Source of the DNA: Psychroflexus aurantiacus
GTDB lineage: Bacteria > Bacteroidota > Bacteroidia > Flavobacteriales > Flavobacteriaceae
Assembly (NCBI RefSeq): GCF_010820555.1
Contig: NZ_JAAIKD010000004.1
Span: forward strand, 372,001-436,000
Reading direction: 5' to 3'
DNA length: 64,000 nucleotides
A program made the position numbers and the translations under genes. Numbering within the stretch: position 1 is the stretch's first letter; every line of letters begins with the position of its first letter. Positions 16,949 through 25,546 of the stretch are shown here, in pieces. Under the pieces are notes generated by a model. It did no database searches. It saw only the letters and a list, made by a program, of their open reading frames with translations, and was not told the DNA's origin.

Positions 16949-17221
16949 TTAGTTAACTGCTTTTTGCAAGTCAGATCCAGCTTTGAATTTCACTACATTT
17001 TTAGCAGCAATCTTGATAGTTTTACCTGTTTGAGGATTTCTACCTTCACGTGCAGCTCTTTTAGATACAGACCAAGATCCAAATCCAACCAAAGAAACGC
17101 GATCTCCTTTTTTAAGAGCGCCTTCTACGTTTTCTAGAAAAGACTCCAATGCTTTTTTAGCTTCTGCTTTAGTTACACCAGCATCTTCTGCCATGGCATC
17201 AATTAAATTCGTTTTGTTCAT
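16949..17221 (-). CDS. HU family DNA-binding protein
   Basis: The 90-residue histone-like protein begins MNKTNLIDAMAEDAGVTKAEAKKALESF. It contains the GFGSWSVSKRAAREGRNPQTGKTIKIAA segment, with the conserved Arg-Asn-Pro intercalating arm. It forms dimers that bend and compact DNA in the nucleoid. Length is normal for HU. The gene has a near-consensus promoter and its own terminator, so it is monocistronic. Confidence 0.96.
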   Translation of the reverse strand: MNKTNLIDAMAEDAGVTKAEAKKALESFLENVEGALKKGDRVSLVGFGSWSVSKRAAREGRNPQTGKTIKIAAKNVVKFKAGSDLQKAVN

Positions 17222-17267
17222 AATGTAAAATTTAGAGTTTGTTGATTAAACATTTTATTAACACTTA

Positions 17268-17298
17268 CAAATTTATATGGAAAATATTACTGTGCAAG
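17268..17298 (-). promoter_or_regulatory. promoter of the HU gene
   Basis: On the minus strand CTTG (17298-17295) is followed after 19 nt by TAAATTTG (17275-17268). That is seven of eight specified consensus positions matched, 47 bp before the ATG. Confidence 0.7.
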
Positions 17299-17386
17299 AA
17301 AATACCGATAAAATCCTTGTAGAATAGGCAAAAAACAGGTGTTTGAGCTCAAATTTTATATAAATGTCAGTTTTAAAACTCAGATA

Positions 17387-18346
17387 TCAAAGAAATTTAT
17401 ACGTCTTTTCCCATCCCAGACCATTCACCAGGGCCTGAGATGGCATCCTTTTCTTACCCGGTAATTGAAGTTCATGGATTTGAACGTAACCGTTTTTCAC
17501 AGCCACAGAAATGTTTTTTTCTTCTTTATTATAAAAAGAAGAACCAATCGCTTTATCATGATTTTCAGGTTTAGCAGCAACTTTATATACTTTTACTTTC
17601 AAAACCTTCCCATCAATATCAAGCTGTGTCCAGGCCGTAGGGAAAGGAGTGAGCCCCCTCACAAAGTCGACGATCTTTTCTGCGGACTGATTCCAGTTTA
17701 TTTTCGTGTTTTCTTTGGTGAGTTTCGGCGCAGACCTCAAAGCGTTTTCCTGTGGTTGTGATTTAGCTTGAACTTGTCCTTTCTCAATAGACCTGACGGT
17801 ATCAAGGACCAGTTCAGCTCCCAGGGCCATAAGTTTATCGTGAAGGCTCTCCACATCATCTTCAGCCTCTATGGGCAAAGACCTGGAATCAATAATTTTA
17901 CCGGTGTCGATTTCTTCATCGATAAAGAAGGTCGTGACCCCGGTTTCTTTTTCGCCATTGATGATGGCCCAGTTGATAGGGGCCGCACCCCGGTACTGGG
18001 GCAGTAAGGAGGCGTGAAGGTTAAAGGTTCCGTAGTCGGGGAAATCCCACACCGCTTTGGGCAGCATTCTAAACGCGACCACCACAATCAAGTTGGGGGC
18101 CAGGCGTTTTAAATCTGCTTGAAATTCACTAGATTTTAAGTTGACAGGTTGTAAAACTTCTAGATTTTGTTGTTCCGCATACTGCTTTACAGCAGAAGAA
18201 TGCAGCTTTTTTCCGCGCCCTGCAGGCTTGTCCGGCGCAGTAACCACACCAACAACATTGGCTTCAGCCCTTACCAAAGGGTCTAAAATCCCAACAGCAA
18301 ACTCGGGAGTTCCCATAAAAAGTATACGTAATTCCTTCATTTTCAT
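17387..18346 (-). CDS. fmt: methionyl-tRNA formyltransferase
   Basis: The 319-residue enzyme formylates initiator Met-tRNA using 10-formyltetrahydrofolate. The N-terminal domain has RILFMGTPEFAVGIL and the catalytic segment FNLHASLLPQYRGAAPINWAIINGEKETGVT, with the Asn-x-His...Asp triad (IDEEIDTG). A C-terminal OB-like domain begins near residue 210. The first ATG overlaps the recQ stop as ATGA; an internal ATG two codons later is an equally good start. It is the last gene of the AAA ATPase-recQ-fmt operon. Confidence 0.96.
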   Translation of the reverse strand: MKMKELRILFMGTPEFAVGILDPLVRAEANVVGVVTAPDKPAGRGKKLHSSAVKQYAEQQNLEVLQPVNLKSSEFQADLKRLAPNLIVVVAFRMLPKAVWDFPDYGTFNLHASLLPQYRGAAPINWAIINGEKETGVTTFFIDEEIDTGKIIDSRSLPIEAEDDVESLHDKLMALGAELVLDTVRSIEKGQVQAKSQPQENALRSAPKLTKENTKINWNQSAEKIVDFVRGLTPFPTAWTQLDIDGKVLKVKVYKVAAKPENHDKAIGSSFYNKEEKNISVAVKNGYVQIHELQLPGKKRMPSQALVNGLGWEKTYKFL

Positions 18347-20256
18347 TTTTTTATATAAGTATTTTTGGAAGTCAGTTTAATTTTTCCTTTTTCCAAAAGC
18401 TGTTGCAGGCTTTCAAGAACAGCAGCTTTAGGAAAATCGCTTTTTTGAATAATTTCCTTTGAATTTGATTCAGACTGATTTAAGGTCTTCAGGATAAATA
18501 GCTCTATGTTTTTATAATGCTTAGAATCCGGCTCCTTTGTAGCTTTTGCTTTAGCCTTGAGGCAATTGCTGCAGGTTCCACAGACACCGAAGTCTTTCTC
18601 GCCAAAGTACGACAGAATAAACCTTTGCAGACACATGCTAACTTCATCGATATATTTCAACACGGTTTCAGCTTTTTGAAGCTTATTTTCCTGGTATTGA
18701 ACTATATATTTCCGAAGTGGATTTAAGGTGTACTTATCTTCACGCGGCGGTATCAAGGTTATGCTCAGATCTTGCTTAATGAATTCTGCCGAAAGTAAGC
18801 CGTGTTTTTCCAGGGCTTCCAGTTGAGAATAAACTTCAGCATCATTAAATCCTGTCTTCTTCTTAAGGAGTTGAGTATTGACCGTCAGTTCCTGCTCGAA
18901 AACTCCTCCATAGGTTCTCAGTAAGGTTCTTACCAAGAGAGCATACTGTGTATGAGCGTCAATAAAGTGAATAAGCTGCTCGCTTGATACCAAAAACTTC
19001 AGTTTGGTTTTCTTCTGAAAAGATTTATCTAAACTAATCACACTTAGCCGATCTAAAAGATTCAGTGTATTGTAGGTCAAAATGGTATGCAGCTTATAGC
19101 GCAGACAAAATTCGTGAAAGTTGAAATCAAAGGTTTTATTCTCTCCTTCACCATAAGCCACCCTGAAGTTGCTCATCAAAGCTTTGTAAACCACCTGAAC
19201 GGCTTCGAAGCTAGGTATCGTTTTCACAAACTGGTTATTCAAGCGCTGTTTATCGCTTTCATTATATAAAATAGTCGCTTCGGCAGGTAAACCATCTCTT
19301 CCGGCTCTTCCCGCTTCCTGGTAATAGCTTTCCATACTTTCAGGCAAATGGTAGTGAATCACCTGCCTGACACTGGCTTTGTCGATTCCCATGCCAAAAG
19401 CATTGGTGGCAATCATGATGTGGTGTTCCTCAGCCAGCCAAGAGGCCAGTCGCTTCTGCTTTTCTGCCTGGGTAATGCCGCCATGAAAGAACGTAGATTT
19501 TAAACCTTTCTTGTTTAGAAAATCGGACAATTCCATAGAGGCAGAGCGGTTTCGAACATACACAATACTGCTTGGTTTCGATTTATTTAGCATGCTAAAC
19601 AGGTCATTCATTTTATCATTCGAAAACACATTCAGGAAAGAAATGTTTGTCCGTTCAAAACTTTTTTCAACAATACTTGGAGCTTTCAGTCCAAGTTCAT
19701 CAACAATGTCTTTTTTAACCTGAGAGGTTGCTGTGGCCGTTAAGGCTATGATGGGTACCTGCGGATGTAATTCTTTAAGAATTGAAATTTCACGGTAGGC
19801 CGGGCGAAAATCGTGCCCCCATTGCGAAATACAGTGGGCTTCGTCTACAGCTATAAAATTCACATTCATTTTGGCGATACGCTGCTGCACCAAATCCTGC
19901 TGTAGCCGTTCCGGAGATAAATACAGGAACTTGTAATTGCCGTACACACAATTGTCCAGCTTTTGATCGATTTCTTTATAAGGCATGCCGCTTTTCAGCA
20001 ATTGGGCTTTGATTCCTCTGGACTTAAGATTTTCTACCTGATCCTGCATGAGGGCTACCAGGGGTGAAACCACAATACAGATTCCCGGTTCTGCCAGTGC
20101 AGGGATTTGAAAACAAAGCGATTTCCCGCCTCCGGTAGGCAGAAACACACAGGTATCTTTTCCCGCTAAAACAGAAGTGATAGCGAGTTCCTGTGAAGGC
20201 TTAAAACGTTCATATCCCCAGTAGGTTTCGAGTATGTCTAGGGGAGTGGGTGTCAT
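18343..20256 (-). CDS. recQ: RecQ family ATP-dependent DNA helicase
   Basis: The 637-residue SF2 3'-5' DNA helicase has Walker A TGGGKS (41-46), DEAH (138-141) followed by the RecQ aromatic-rich loop CISQWGHDFRPAYREI, TATAT, and motif VI QEAGRAGRDG. The RecQ-C-terminal zinc cysteines appear late (MCLQRFILSYFGE...CGTCSNC). The final 60 residues look like a winged-helix remnant, not an HRDC domain. Its role is recombination and fork repair. It overlaps its neighbours by 4 bp on each side (ATGA), so translation is probably coupled. Confidence 0.93.
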   Translation of the reverse strand: MTPTPLDILETYWGYERFKPSQELAITSVLAGKDTCVFLPTGGGKSLCFQIPALAEPGICIVVSPLVALMQDQVENLKSRGIKAQLLKSGMPYKEIDQKLDNCVYGNYKFLYLSPERLQQDLVQQRIAKMNVNFIAVDEAHCISQWGHDFRPAYREISILKELHPQVPIIALTATATSQVKKDIVDELGLKAPSIVEKSFERTNISFLNVFSNDKMNDLFSMLNKSKPSSIVYVRNRSASMELSDFLNKKGLKSTFFHGGITQAEKQKRLASWLAEEHHIMIATNAFGMGIDKASVRQVIHYHLPESMESYYQEAGRAGRDGLPAEATILYNESDKQRLNNQFVKTIPSFEAVQVVYKALMSNFRVAYGEGENKTFDFNFHEFCLRYKLHTILTYNTLNLLDRLSVISLDKSFQKKTKLKFLVSSEQLIHFIDAHTQYALLVRTLLRTYGGVFEQELTVNTQLLKKKTGFNDAEVYSQLEALEKHGLLSAEFIKQDLSITLIPPREDKYTLNPLRKYIVQYQENKLQKAETVLKYIDEVSMCLQRFILSYFGEKDFGVCGTCSNCLKAKAKATKEPDSKHYKNIELFILKTLNQSESNSKEIIQKSDFPKAAVLESLQQLLEKGKIKLTSKNTYIKK

Positions 20257-20804
20257 TTTTGTTGTATGCGTTTCAAAATGAATTCGATGCGCTCCTGAAT
20301 CCCTGATTTTGGCACTTCTATAAGTTCATAATTCAGATCTCGATAGGTTTTTACCAAAGCCGCCTGCAGATTCCTCGCAAGCTCCAAATCTTCGAAGCGT
20401 TCGTTGTCCTGGGTGTAAATGTCATTCCATATAGGGAAAAGAAACACATTATCGTATCTGTAATTTTCGTTGGCATTTTTAAATTCGACTGGATAGGCTT
20501 CCTGAAAGTGAGTCATATAGGCCGTAACATCCGGAATGCCCCGGTCAATAAAAACCTGACCGGTACTCAATGTTTCAGCTTCTTCAAATTGTTTGATCCT
20601 TCCTTTTAAAAGCATTTCGCTAAACTTCAAGGGCTCATCCAAAAACAGATGTTCAATCCCAAGTTGCCTTGCTTCGAGAGTAACTTCTCGAGAAATTTCG
20701 GGAAAACACCAATACCCTCTGTCAGATAAAGCTTCCAAAACAGTCGATTTCCCTGTGCTAGGGCCTCCAATAAGTAAATTTTTGACTGGTTTTAATTTGG
20801 TCAT
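20253..20804 (-). CDS. AAA family ATPase (AAA_28 type)
   Basis: The 183-residue P-loop protein has Walker A GGPSTGKST (13-21) close to the N-terminus. ISREVTLEARQLG and VFIDRGIPDVTAYM follow, which fit the AAA_28/NadR-like kinase group. Such proteins may phosphorylate small molecules; the substrate is unknown. It is the first gene of a three-gene operon with recQ and fmt, overlapping recQ by 4 bp. No DNA-binding domain is present. Confidence 0.82.
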   Translation of the reverse strand: MTKLKPVKNLLIGGPSTGKSTVLEALSDRGYWCFPEISREVTLEARQLGIEHLFLDEPLKFSEMLLKGRIKQFEEAETLSTGQVFIDRGIPDVTAYMTHFQEAYPVEFKNANENYRYDNVFLFPIWNDIYTQDNERFEDLELARNLQAALVKTYRDLNYELIEVPKSGIQERIEFILKRIQQK

Positions 20805-20822
20805 AGATTAATGCTACAAGAA

Positions 20823-20853
20823 TTTATAAAAATAGGTAATAACAGTATATTTG
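20823..20853 (+). promoter_or_regulatory. promoter of the DUF493 gene
   Basis: TTTA at 20823-20826, 19 nt, then TATATTTG at 20846-20853. The -7 box is a full match and the -33 box matches three of four positions. The ATG follows at 20870. Confidence 0.6.
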
Positions 20854-20869
20854 CATAAAACTATTGAGA

Positions 20870-21166
20870 ATGAAGTCCGATAAATCTTCAGATGAATTTT
20901 ATAAAACGCTGCGCGAAAGACTTAAAAAGACGAGCGACTGGCCAGCTCCATACCTATATAAATTTATTGTCCCTTCTTCGGATCCAAAAAATTTAGATCA
21001 CCTTATCTCAATTTTTGACAATCTTGGAGCTGTTATTTCAACTAAAAAATCTTCAAAAGGCAAATATACCAGCGTTTCTATTAATGTCACACTAAAATCA
21101 CCAGATATTGTTATAGAAAAATACAAGCAGGTAGGTGAAGAAGTTGATAATGTGATTTCTCTGTAA
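20870..21166 (+). CDS. DUF493 (YbeD-like) family protein
   Basis: The 98-residue cytosolic protein has the small alpha/beta fold of the YbeD/DUF493 family: WPAPYLYKFIVPSS, a central helix LDHLISIFDN, and SSKGKYTSVSINVTLKSPDIVIEKYKQV. In E. coli, YbeD lies by lipoate genes and is thought to be regulatory or ACT-like, but function is unproven. I chose the ATG at 20870 over an upstream TTG. It is followed by the DUF4290 gene after 51 bp. Confidence 0.85.
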   Translation: MKSDKSSDEFYKTLRERLKKTSDWPAPYLYKFIVPSSDPKNLDHLISIFDNLGAVISTKKSSKGKYTSVSINVTLKSPDIVIEKYKQVGEEVDNVISL

Positions 21167-21217
21167 CCAGAGTAAAATTAAATGCTTATTTTGCAATCCT
21201 TATAAAAACAAAGAACA

Positions 21218-21859
21218 TTGATAACCTATCTCGAGTACAATTCTGAAAGAAACGAATTAAAGATTCCTGAATACGGCAGACATATCCAGAAAATGGTAGA
21301 GTATGCCAAAACCATTGAGGATGACGAAAAAAGAAACAATACAGCTAAAGGCATAGTAGATGTCATGGGAAACATGAACCCTCACTTAAGAGATGTTCCT
21401 GACTTTCAACATAAATTATGGGATCAGCTGTTCATCATTAGTAATTTTGAATTGGATGTAGACTCTCCATTCCCAAAACCATCTCCAGATGAACTTTATG
21501 CGAGACCAGAGCCTTTGGCCTATCCGCAAAACTTTCCAAAATACAGGTTTTATGGCAATAACATCAAGCGCATGATTGATGAGGCTATTAAAATTGAAGA
21601 TGATGAACTGAAAGAAGGACTGATGTTCAATATCGCTAATCACATGAAAAAATGCTATTTGAACTGGAATAAAGACTCCGTTTCAGATAAAATCATATTT
21701 GATCACTTGAGAGATTTGAGTGATGGTAAATTGGATTTGAAAGCCGATACAGAAGAATTAAGCGATGCTAATTCTTTAGTCCGTCAGGTCAAAAAATATT
21801 CAAAACCTCAAAAGAAAAGTTTTAAAGGTAGCAACCGCAATCGCAAACGCAAATACTAA
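21218..21859 (+). CDS. DUF4290 domain protein
   Basis: The 213-residue protein belongs to the Bacteroidota-restricted DUF4290 family. It has the usual opening LEYNSERNELKIPEYGRHIQKMVEYA and the repeated helical segment NNIKRMIDEAIKIEDDELKEGLM. The last 25 residues are very basic (KPQKKSFKGSNRNRKRKY), which suggests contact with nucleic acid. The start is a TTG, because the only upstream in-frame ATG runs into a stop. The murA ATG follows its stop codon directly with no gap, a pairing that suggests coupled translation. Function is unknown. Confidence 0.85.
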   Translation: MITYLEYNSERNELKIPEYGRHIQKMVEYAKTIEDDEKRNNTAKGIVDVMGNMNPHLRDVPDFQHKLWDQLFIISNFELDVDSPFPKPSPDELYARPEPLAYPQNFPKYRFYGNNIKRMIDEAIKIEDDELKEGLMFNIANHMKKCYLNWNKDSVSDKIIFDHLRDLSDGKLDLKADTEELSDANSLVRQVKKYSKPQKKSFKGSNRNRKRKY

Positions 21860-23173
21860 ATGGCAACTTTCCAAATAGAAGGAGGTCACCAACTCAAAGG
21901 TGAAATCCAGCCCCAGGGCGCAAAAAACGAAGCTTTACAAATTCTTTGTGCCGTTTTATTAACCCCCGATGAAATAATAATTCATAATGTCCCGGATATT
22001 CTTGATGTCAATAAACTGATTGAAATTTTAGGGAATCTTGGCGTTAAAATTCAAAAGCTAGGCAAAGGAAGCTTTTCTTTTAAATCGGATGAGCTCAACC
22101 TGGACTACCTTGAAAGTCAGAAATTTAAAGAGGAGGGAAGTAGTCTCAGAGGTTCAATTATGATCGTCGGACCACTTCTAGGCCGTTTTGGCAAAGGCTA
22201 TATTCCGCGACCGGGCGGAGATAAAATCGGCAGACGACGCCTGGATACCCACTTTGGCGGATTTATAAAACTTGGCGCCAATTTTCGCTACAACAAAGAA
22301 GAGCGTTTTTATGGTGTAGAAGCCCCTGAAGGATTGAAGGGAACAGATATGCTTCTGGAAGAAGCTTCCGTAACCGGAACTGCAAATATTTTGATGGCTG
22401 CGGTTCTTGCTGAAGGAAAAACTACAATTTACAATGCTGCCTGTGAACCTTACATACAGCAGTTGTCGAAAATGCTGGTCTCTATGGGAGCGAAAATTGA
22501 AGGCATTAGTTCTAATCTTTTGAAGATTGAGGGCGTAAAAGAACTTACCGGCTGTACACACCGGGTACTGCCGGATATGATCGAAATCGGTTCCTGGATT
22601 GGGCTTGCGGCTATGACCAAAAGTGAAATTACCATCAAAAATGTAAGCTGGGATAATCTGGGAATTATTCCGGTAACCTTTAGAAAGCTGGGAATTCAAA
22701 TCGAGCAGAAGGGAGATGATATTTATATCCCTGCGCACACCGATGGTTATGAAGTGGCTAGTTTTATTGATGGGTCGATCATGAACATCAGCGATGCACC
22801 ATGGCCTGGGTTTACACCAGATTTACTCAGTATTATGCTGGTGGTCGCTACCCAGGCCAGAGGAAGTGTCTTGATTCATCAAAAGATGTTTGAAAGCAGA
22901 CTTTTCTTTGTAGATAAACTCATTGACATGGGCGCAAAAATCATTCTTTGCGATCCTCACAGGGCTACGGTTATAGGTCATGATTTTGAATCTGAGCTGA
23001 AAGCCACCACGATGACAAGTCCGGACATACGCGCTGGTATTTCACTGCTGATTGCCGCCTTATCGGCCAAAGGAACATCTACGATTCATAATATTGAACA
23101 GATTGACAGGGGATACGAAAATATCGATGGTCGCCTAAAAGCGATTGGAGCAAAAATTTATCGTCACGATTAA
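21860..23173 (+). CDS. murA: UDP-N-acetylglucosamine 1-carboxyvinyltransferase
   Basis: The 437-residue enzyme catalyses the first committed step of peptidoglycan synthesis, enolpyruvyl transfer from PEP to UDP-GlcNAc. It has the two-domain EPSP-synthase-like fold (GEIQPQGAKNEALQILCA at the start; TSPDIRAGISLLIAALSAKG near the end). The catalytic loop reads RPGGDKIGRRRLDTHFGG. The position of E. coli Cys115 is Asp121, as in other Bacteroidota and in mycobacteria, and enzymes of this kind are not alkylated by fosfomycin. It abuts the DUF4290 gene. A hairpin about 110 bp downstream may be the terminator. Confidence 0.95.
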   Translation: MATFQIEGGHQLKGEIQPQGAKNEALQILCAVLLTPDEIIIHNVPDILDVNKLIEILGNLGVKIQKLGKGSFSFKSDELNLDYLESQKFKEEGSSLRGSIMIVGPLLGRFGKGYIPRPGGDKIGRRRLDTHFGGFIKLGANFRYNKEERFYGVEAPEGLKGTDMLLEEASVTGTANILMAAVLAEGKTTIYNAACEPYIQQLSKMLVSMGAKIEGISSNLLKIEGVKELTGCTHRVLPDMIEIGSWIGLAAMTKSEITIKNVSWDNLGIIPVTFRKLGIQIEQKGDDIYIPAHTDGYEVASFIDGSIMNISDAPWPGFTPDLLSIMLVVATQARGSVLIHQKMFESRLFFVDKLIDMGAKIILCDPHRATVIGHDFESELKATTMTSPDIRAGISLLIAALSAKGTSTIHNIEQIDRGYENIDGRLKAIGAKIYRHD

Positions 23174-23284
23174 GGCTTAAAGCTTTGAATCCAAATCTTC
23201 TACACCTCAAGCCTGTTAAGCTGAATTCTAAAAAAAACGCAGGAGATCTCTTGTTGTTTTACTAAAAGATACATCACTTGTAAG

Positions 23285-23316
23285 AACATGGCCAGAACAA
23301 AAGTCCTGGCCATGTT
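23285..23316 (+). terminator. hairpin downstream of murA, possible terminator
   Basis: The arms AACATGGCCAG and CTGGCCATGTT pair perfectly over 11 bp around a 10-nt loop. Only four T residues follow, with one A after them, so termination is plausible but not certain. It could also act as an mRNA end stabiliser. Confidence 0.5.
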
Positions 23317-23381
23317 TTATGTTCAGATTCCGTTTATGAAATAAGCCACTGGGTTTGAGATTTATCGGCAGGAGGATGGTC

Positions 23382-23504
23382 TCAAAATCCCATATTGACC
23401 AAAGCATCCATAAACCAGGCTGAATTTAGCAATACCCAGAACGAATACACCTCTTCGAGGAGTATGTTTTCTTTTAAATGAATGCTGATGTTGTTAAGAG
23501 GCAT
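23382..23504 (-). CDS. possible small protein or gene remnant, 40 aa
   Basis: The reading frame begins at the ATG 23504-23502 and encodes MPLNNISIHLKENI followed by an aromatic stretch that ends WFMDALVNMGF. The composition (Trp, Phe, Met, few stops nearby) looks more protein-like than random AT-rich sequence. No recognised domain, promoter or ribosome-binding site supports it. It may be the end of a decayed gene. Confidence 0.25.
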   Translation of the reverse strand: MPLNNISIHLKENILLEEVYSFWVLLNSAWFMDALVNMGF

Positions 23505-23582
23505 TTTAAATTTTATGGAATCTAAAAAGACCAGAGGCATAAACGCAGCAAAAAGTTTACATTTAAATTCTAAACAGAGGTT

Positions 23583-24908
23583 ATGGGGAAAATAAAGTTT
23601 TTATGGCAGGAACTCAAAGGCAGTTTTTGGTTTGTGCCTATACTCATCATTGTCTTTTCTATTGGATTAGCAACTTTTCTGATTTATATAGACAGAACTG
23701 TTAACGTCCGGTCAATCAAATACCTGAGTTATATCCTTACCGAAAGTGCAGATTCTGCAAGAAGTATTTTATCCACTATTTCTGCTGCTATGATTGGCGT
23801 GGCAGGTACAGTATTTTCCATTACACTTGTTGCTTTAACCCTTGCTTCTTCACAGTTTGGTCCGCGCCTCCTAAAAAACTTCATGCACGAGCGCCTTAAT
23901 CAGGTGGTTTTAGGAACTTATGTATCCACCTATGCCTACTGTCTCATCGTTTTAAATGTTGTGAAAGGCAATGAGGTTCAGGTGTTTATTCCGTCTTTAT
24001 CCATTTTACTGGCTATTATAGCAGCTATTGGAAACATTATTCTGCTGATTATTTTCATACACTCGATATCAATGAGCATACAGGCAGATAATGTGGTCTC
24101 CGATATTTCTGTGAGCTTAATGGAAAACATAGAGATAATTTTTTCTGAAGAACTTAAAGAGGAAGATTCGTCTCTTGATAAAAACACGAAAAGCCTGGAC
24201 CATTATTTAAAGGATTTTCCACATTCCAAAACTCTAAAATCTCCTAAAAGCGGTTATTTACAGTACCTTCAAAACATATCTCTTTTCGAAGTAGCCAAGG
24301 AACACGCGTATTTAATCGTTTCGCATCACAGAATAGGCAGTTACATCGTAAAGGATGAGCCTATTATCAGCATTCATTCCAAAAATGAATTCACGGATGA
24401 ATCCTCTATAAATTTTGAAAGTCATTATGTCCTGGGGAATTCCAGAACGACTCAGCAGGATGCAGAACATTCCATTCATCAAATGGTGGAGATCGCCTGC
24501 CGCGCTTTATCTCCCGGTATAAACGATCCTTTTACCGCTATTGCCTGTATCGATAATCTTACGTCTACCTTATGTTACCTCACTCGCGTCAAATTTCCAT
24601 CCAAATATAAATTTGATGCCGATGATGAGCTCCGGTATGTGTTTGAACCCTTAACCTATCAGAGCATGCTGGATGCGGCGTTTTTGCAGATCAGGCAGTT
24701 TTCCAAAGGCAGTCCTGCTGTTGTGATAAGACTTATGGAAGCCATGATCAAAATACACGAGTATACCTCTCACAAGGTTCACAAAAAGGCAGTAAAAAAG
24801 CATGCAGAAATGATTCTGAAAGTTGCTGAAGATTCGTTTGAAGACAGCCATGATCTGGAAGATATGCGCGAGCGAAGTCGATGCATTTTGGATACTAATG
24901 CGGACTAA
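23583..24908 (+). CDS. DUF2254 family membrane protein
   Basis: The 441-residue protein has four hydrophobic segments in the first 165 residues (about 15-37, 62-88, 112-130, 137-162). A long soluble C-terminal region of about 270 residues follows. The loop ISAAMIGVAGTVFSITLVALTLASSQFGPRLLKNFMHERL is the family's most conserved block. The soluble part includes ACRALSPGINDPFTAIACIDNL, another family signature. The function is unknown. The gene stands alone before the umuDC operon. Confidence 0.88.
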   Translation: MGKIKFLWQELKGSFWFVPILIIVFSIGLATFLIYIDRTVNVRSIKYLSYILTESADSARSILSTISAAMIGVAGTVFSITLVALTLASSQFGPRLLKNFMHERLNQVVLGTYVSTYAYCLIVLNVVKGNEVQVFIPSLSILLAIIAAIGNIILLIIFIHSISMSIQADNVVSDISVSLMENIEIIFSEELKEEDSSLDKNTKSLDHYLKDFPHSKTLKSPKSGYLQYLQNISLFEVAKEHAYLIVSHHRIGSYIVKDEPIISIHSKNEFTDESSINFESHYVLGNSRTTQQDAEHSIHQMVEIACRALSPGINDPFTAIACIDNLTSTLCYLTRVKFPSKYKFDADDELRYVFEPLTYQSMLDAAFLQIRQFSKGSPAVVIRLMEAMIKIHEYTSHKVHKKAVKKHAEMILKVAEDSFEDSHDLEDMRERSRCILDTNAD

Positions 24909-25040
24909 CCTATGCTATAGGGCGTGTTTTATTTTCTTCTGAACTTGCCTATCCTTCAAGGACGTGCAGTCCGGGCCCGTCTAGGTCTCGCACACAAATT
25001 CACCTTTAGTGAAACATCAATTCTACGAATGTTAATTAAC

Positions 25041-25080
25041 TAGGATATATTCCATAATTATGGAATATATCCTAAATTTG
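25041..25080 (+). promoter_or_regulatory. 34-bp perfect palindrome overlapping the umuDC promoter
   Basis: The half-site TAGGATATATTCCATAA (25041-25057) is repeated in exact inverse at 25058-25074. The -7 box TAAATTTG (25073-25080) starts within the right edge. The position where a -33 box would sit (25050-25053) lies inside the palindrome and does not match TTTG. A repressor bound here would block the promoter. It lies 14-20 bp before the umuD ATG. Confidence 0.7.
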
Positions 25081-25093
25081 TAGAAAAAATACT

Positions 25094-25546
25094 ATGCTGC
25101 ATTTGGTTCATCAGGCACATCGCGCCTTGGAAATCTATTCTCCGGACTTATCCAAAAGTCTGGATTTGCCATTTGTAAACCAAGGTATTAGTGCGGGGTT
25201 TCCCAGTCCTGCCGATGATTTCCTGGACATTAAAATCGATCTGAACAGAGAGTTTATCAAAAACCCCAATTCCACTTTTTACGCTCGGGTTCGTGGGAGC
25301 AGTATGCTGGGTGCAGGGCTTCGGGATGGCGATTTACTGATTATTGACAGGAGCCTGGAGCCCGAAAACAAAAAGATTGCCGTGTGTTTTATCGATGGGG
25401 AGTTTACCGTTAAGCGCATCAAAAAGGAAAAAGATAATATCTGGCTTATGCCGGAGAACAAAGACTATCCACCCATACAAGTTAGTGATGATAATGAATT
25501 TATCATCTGGGGAGTGGTGACTACTGTTATCAAAAAAGTAGACTGA
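25094..25546 (+). CDS. umuD: UmuD-like S24 family peptidase
   Basis: The 150-residue protein is a UmuD homologue. The self-cleavage site is Ala34-Gly35 in ISAGFPSPADDF, matching the Cys-Gly site of E. coli UmuD. The catalytic pair is Ser70 in GSSM and Lys107 in EFTVKRI, 37 residues apart as in E. coli. It has no DNA-binding domain, so it is a polymerase accessory factor, not a LexA repressor. RecA-stimulated cleavage would give UmuD' for error-prone polymerase V. Its stop overlaps the umuC start (TGATG). A perfect palindrome covers its promoter. Confidence 0.92.
   Translation: MLHLVHQAHRALEIYSPDLSKSLDLPFVNQGISAGFPSPADDFLDIKIDLNREFIKNPNSTFYARVRGSSMLGAGLRDGDLLIIDRSLEPENKKIAVCFIDGEFTVKRIKKEKDNIWLMPENKDYPPIQVSDDNEFIIWGVVTTVIKKVD

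Larger units (their letters stand above)
23174..23582. other. 409-bp gap between murA and the DUF2254 gene
   Basis: The gap holds an 11-bp hairpin at 23285-23316 and a possible 40-codon minus-strand reading frame (23382-23504), both listed separately. I see no tRNA, repeat shared with other gaps, or consensus promoter close to 23583. Confidence 0.5.

Noticed and set aside
24955-24995. GC-rich patch with a GGAC/GTCC mini-hairpin after the DUF2254 gene
   Set aside because: Too short a stem, no T tract, no match to a tRNA or known RNA; treated as chance.
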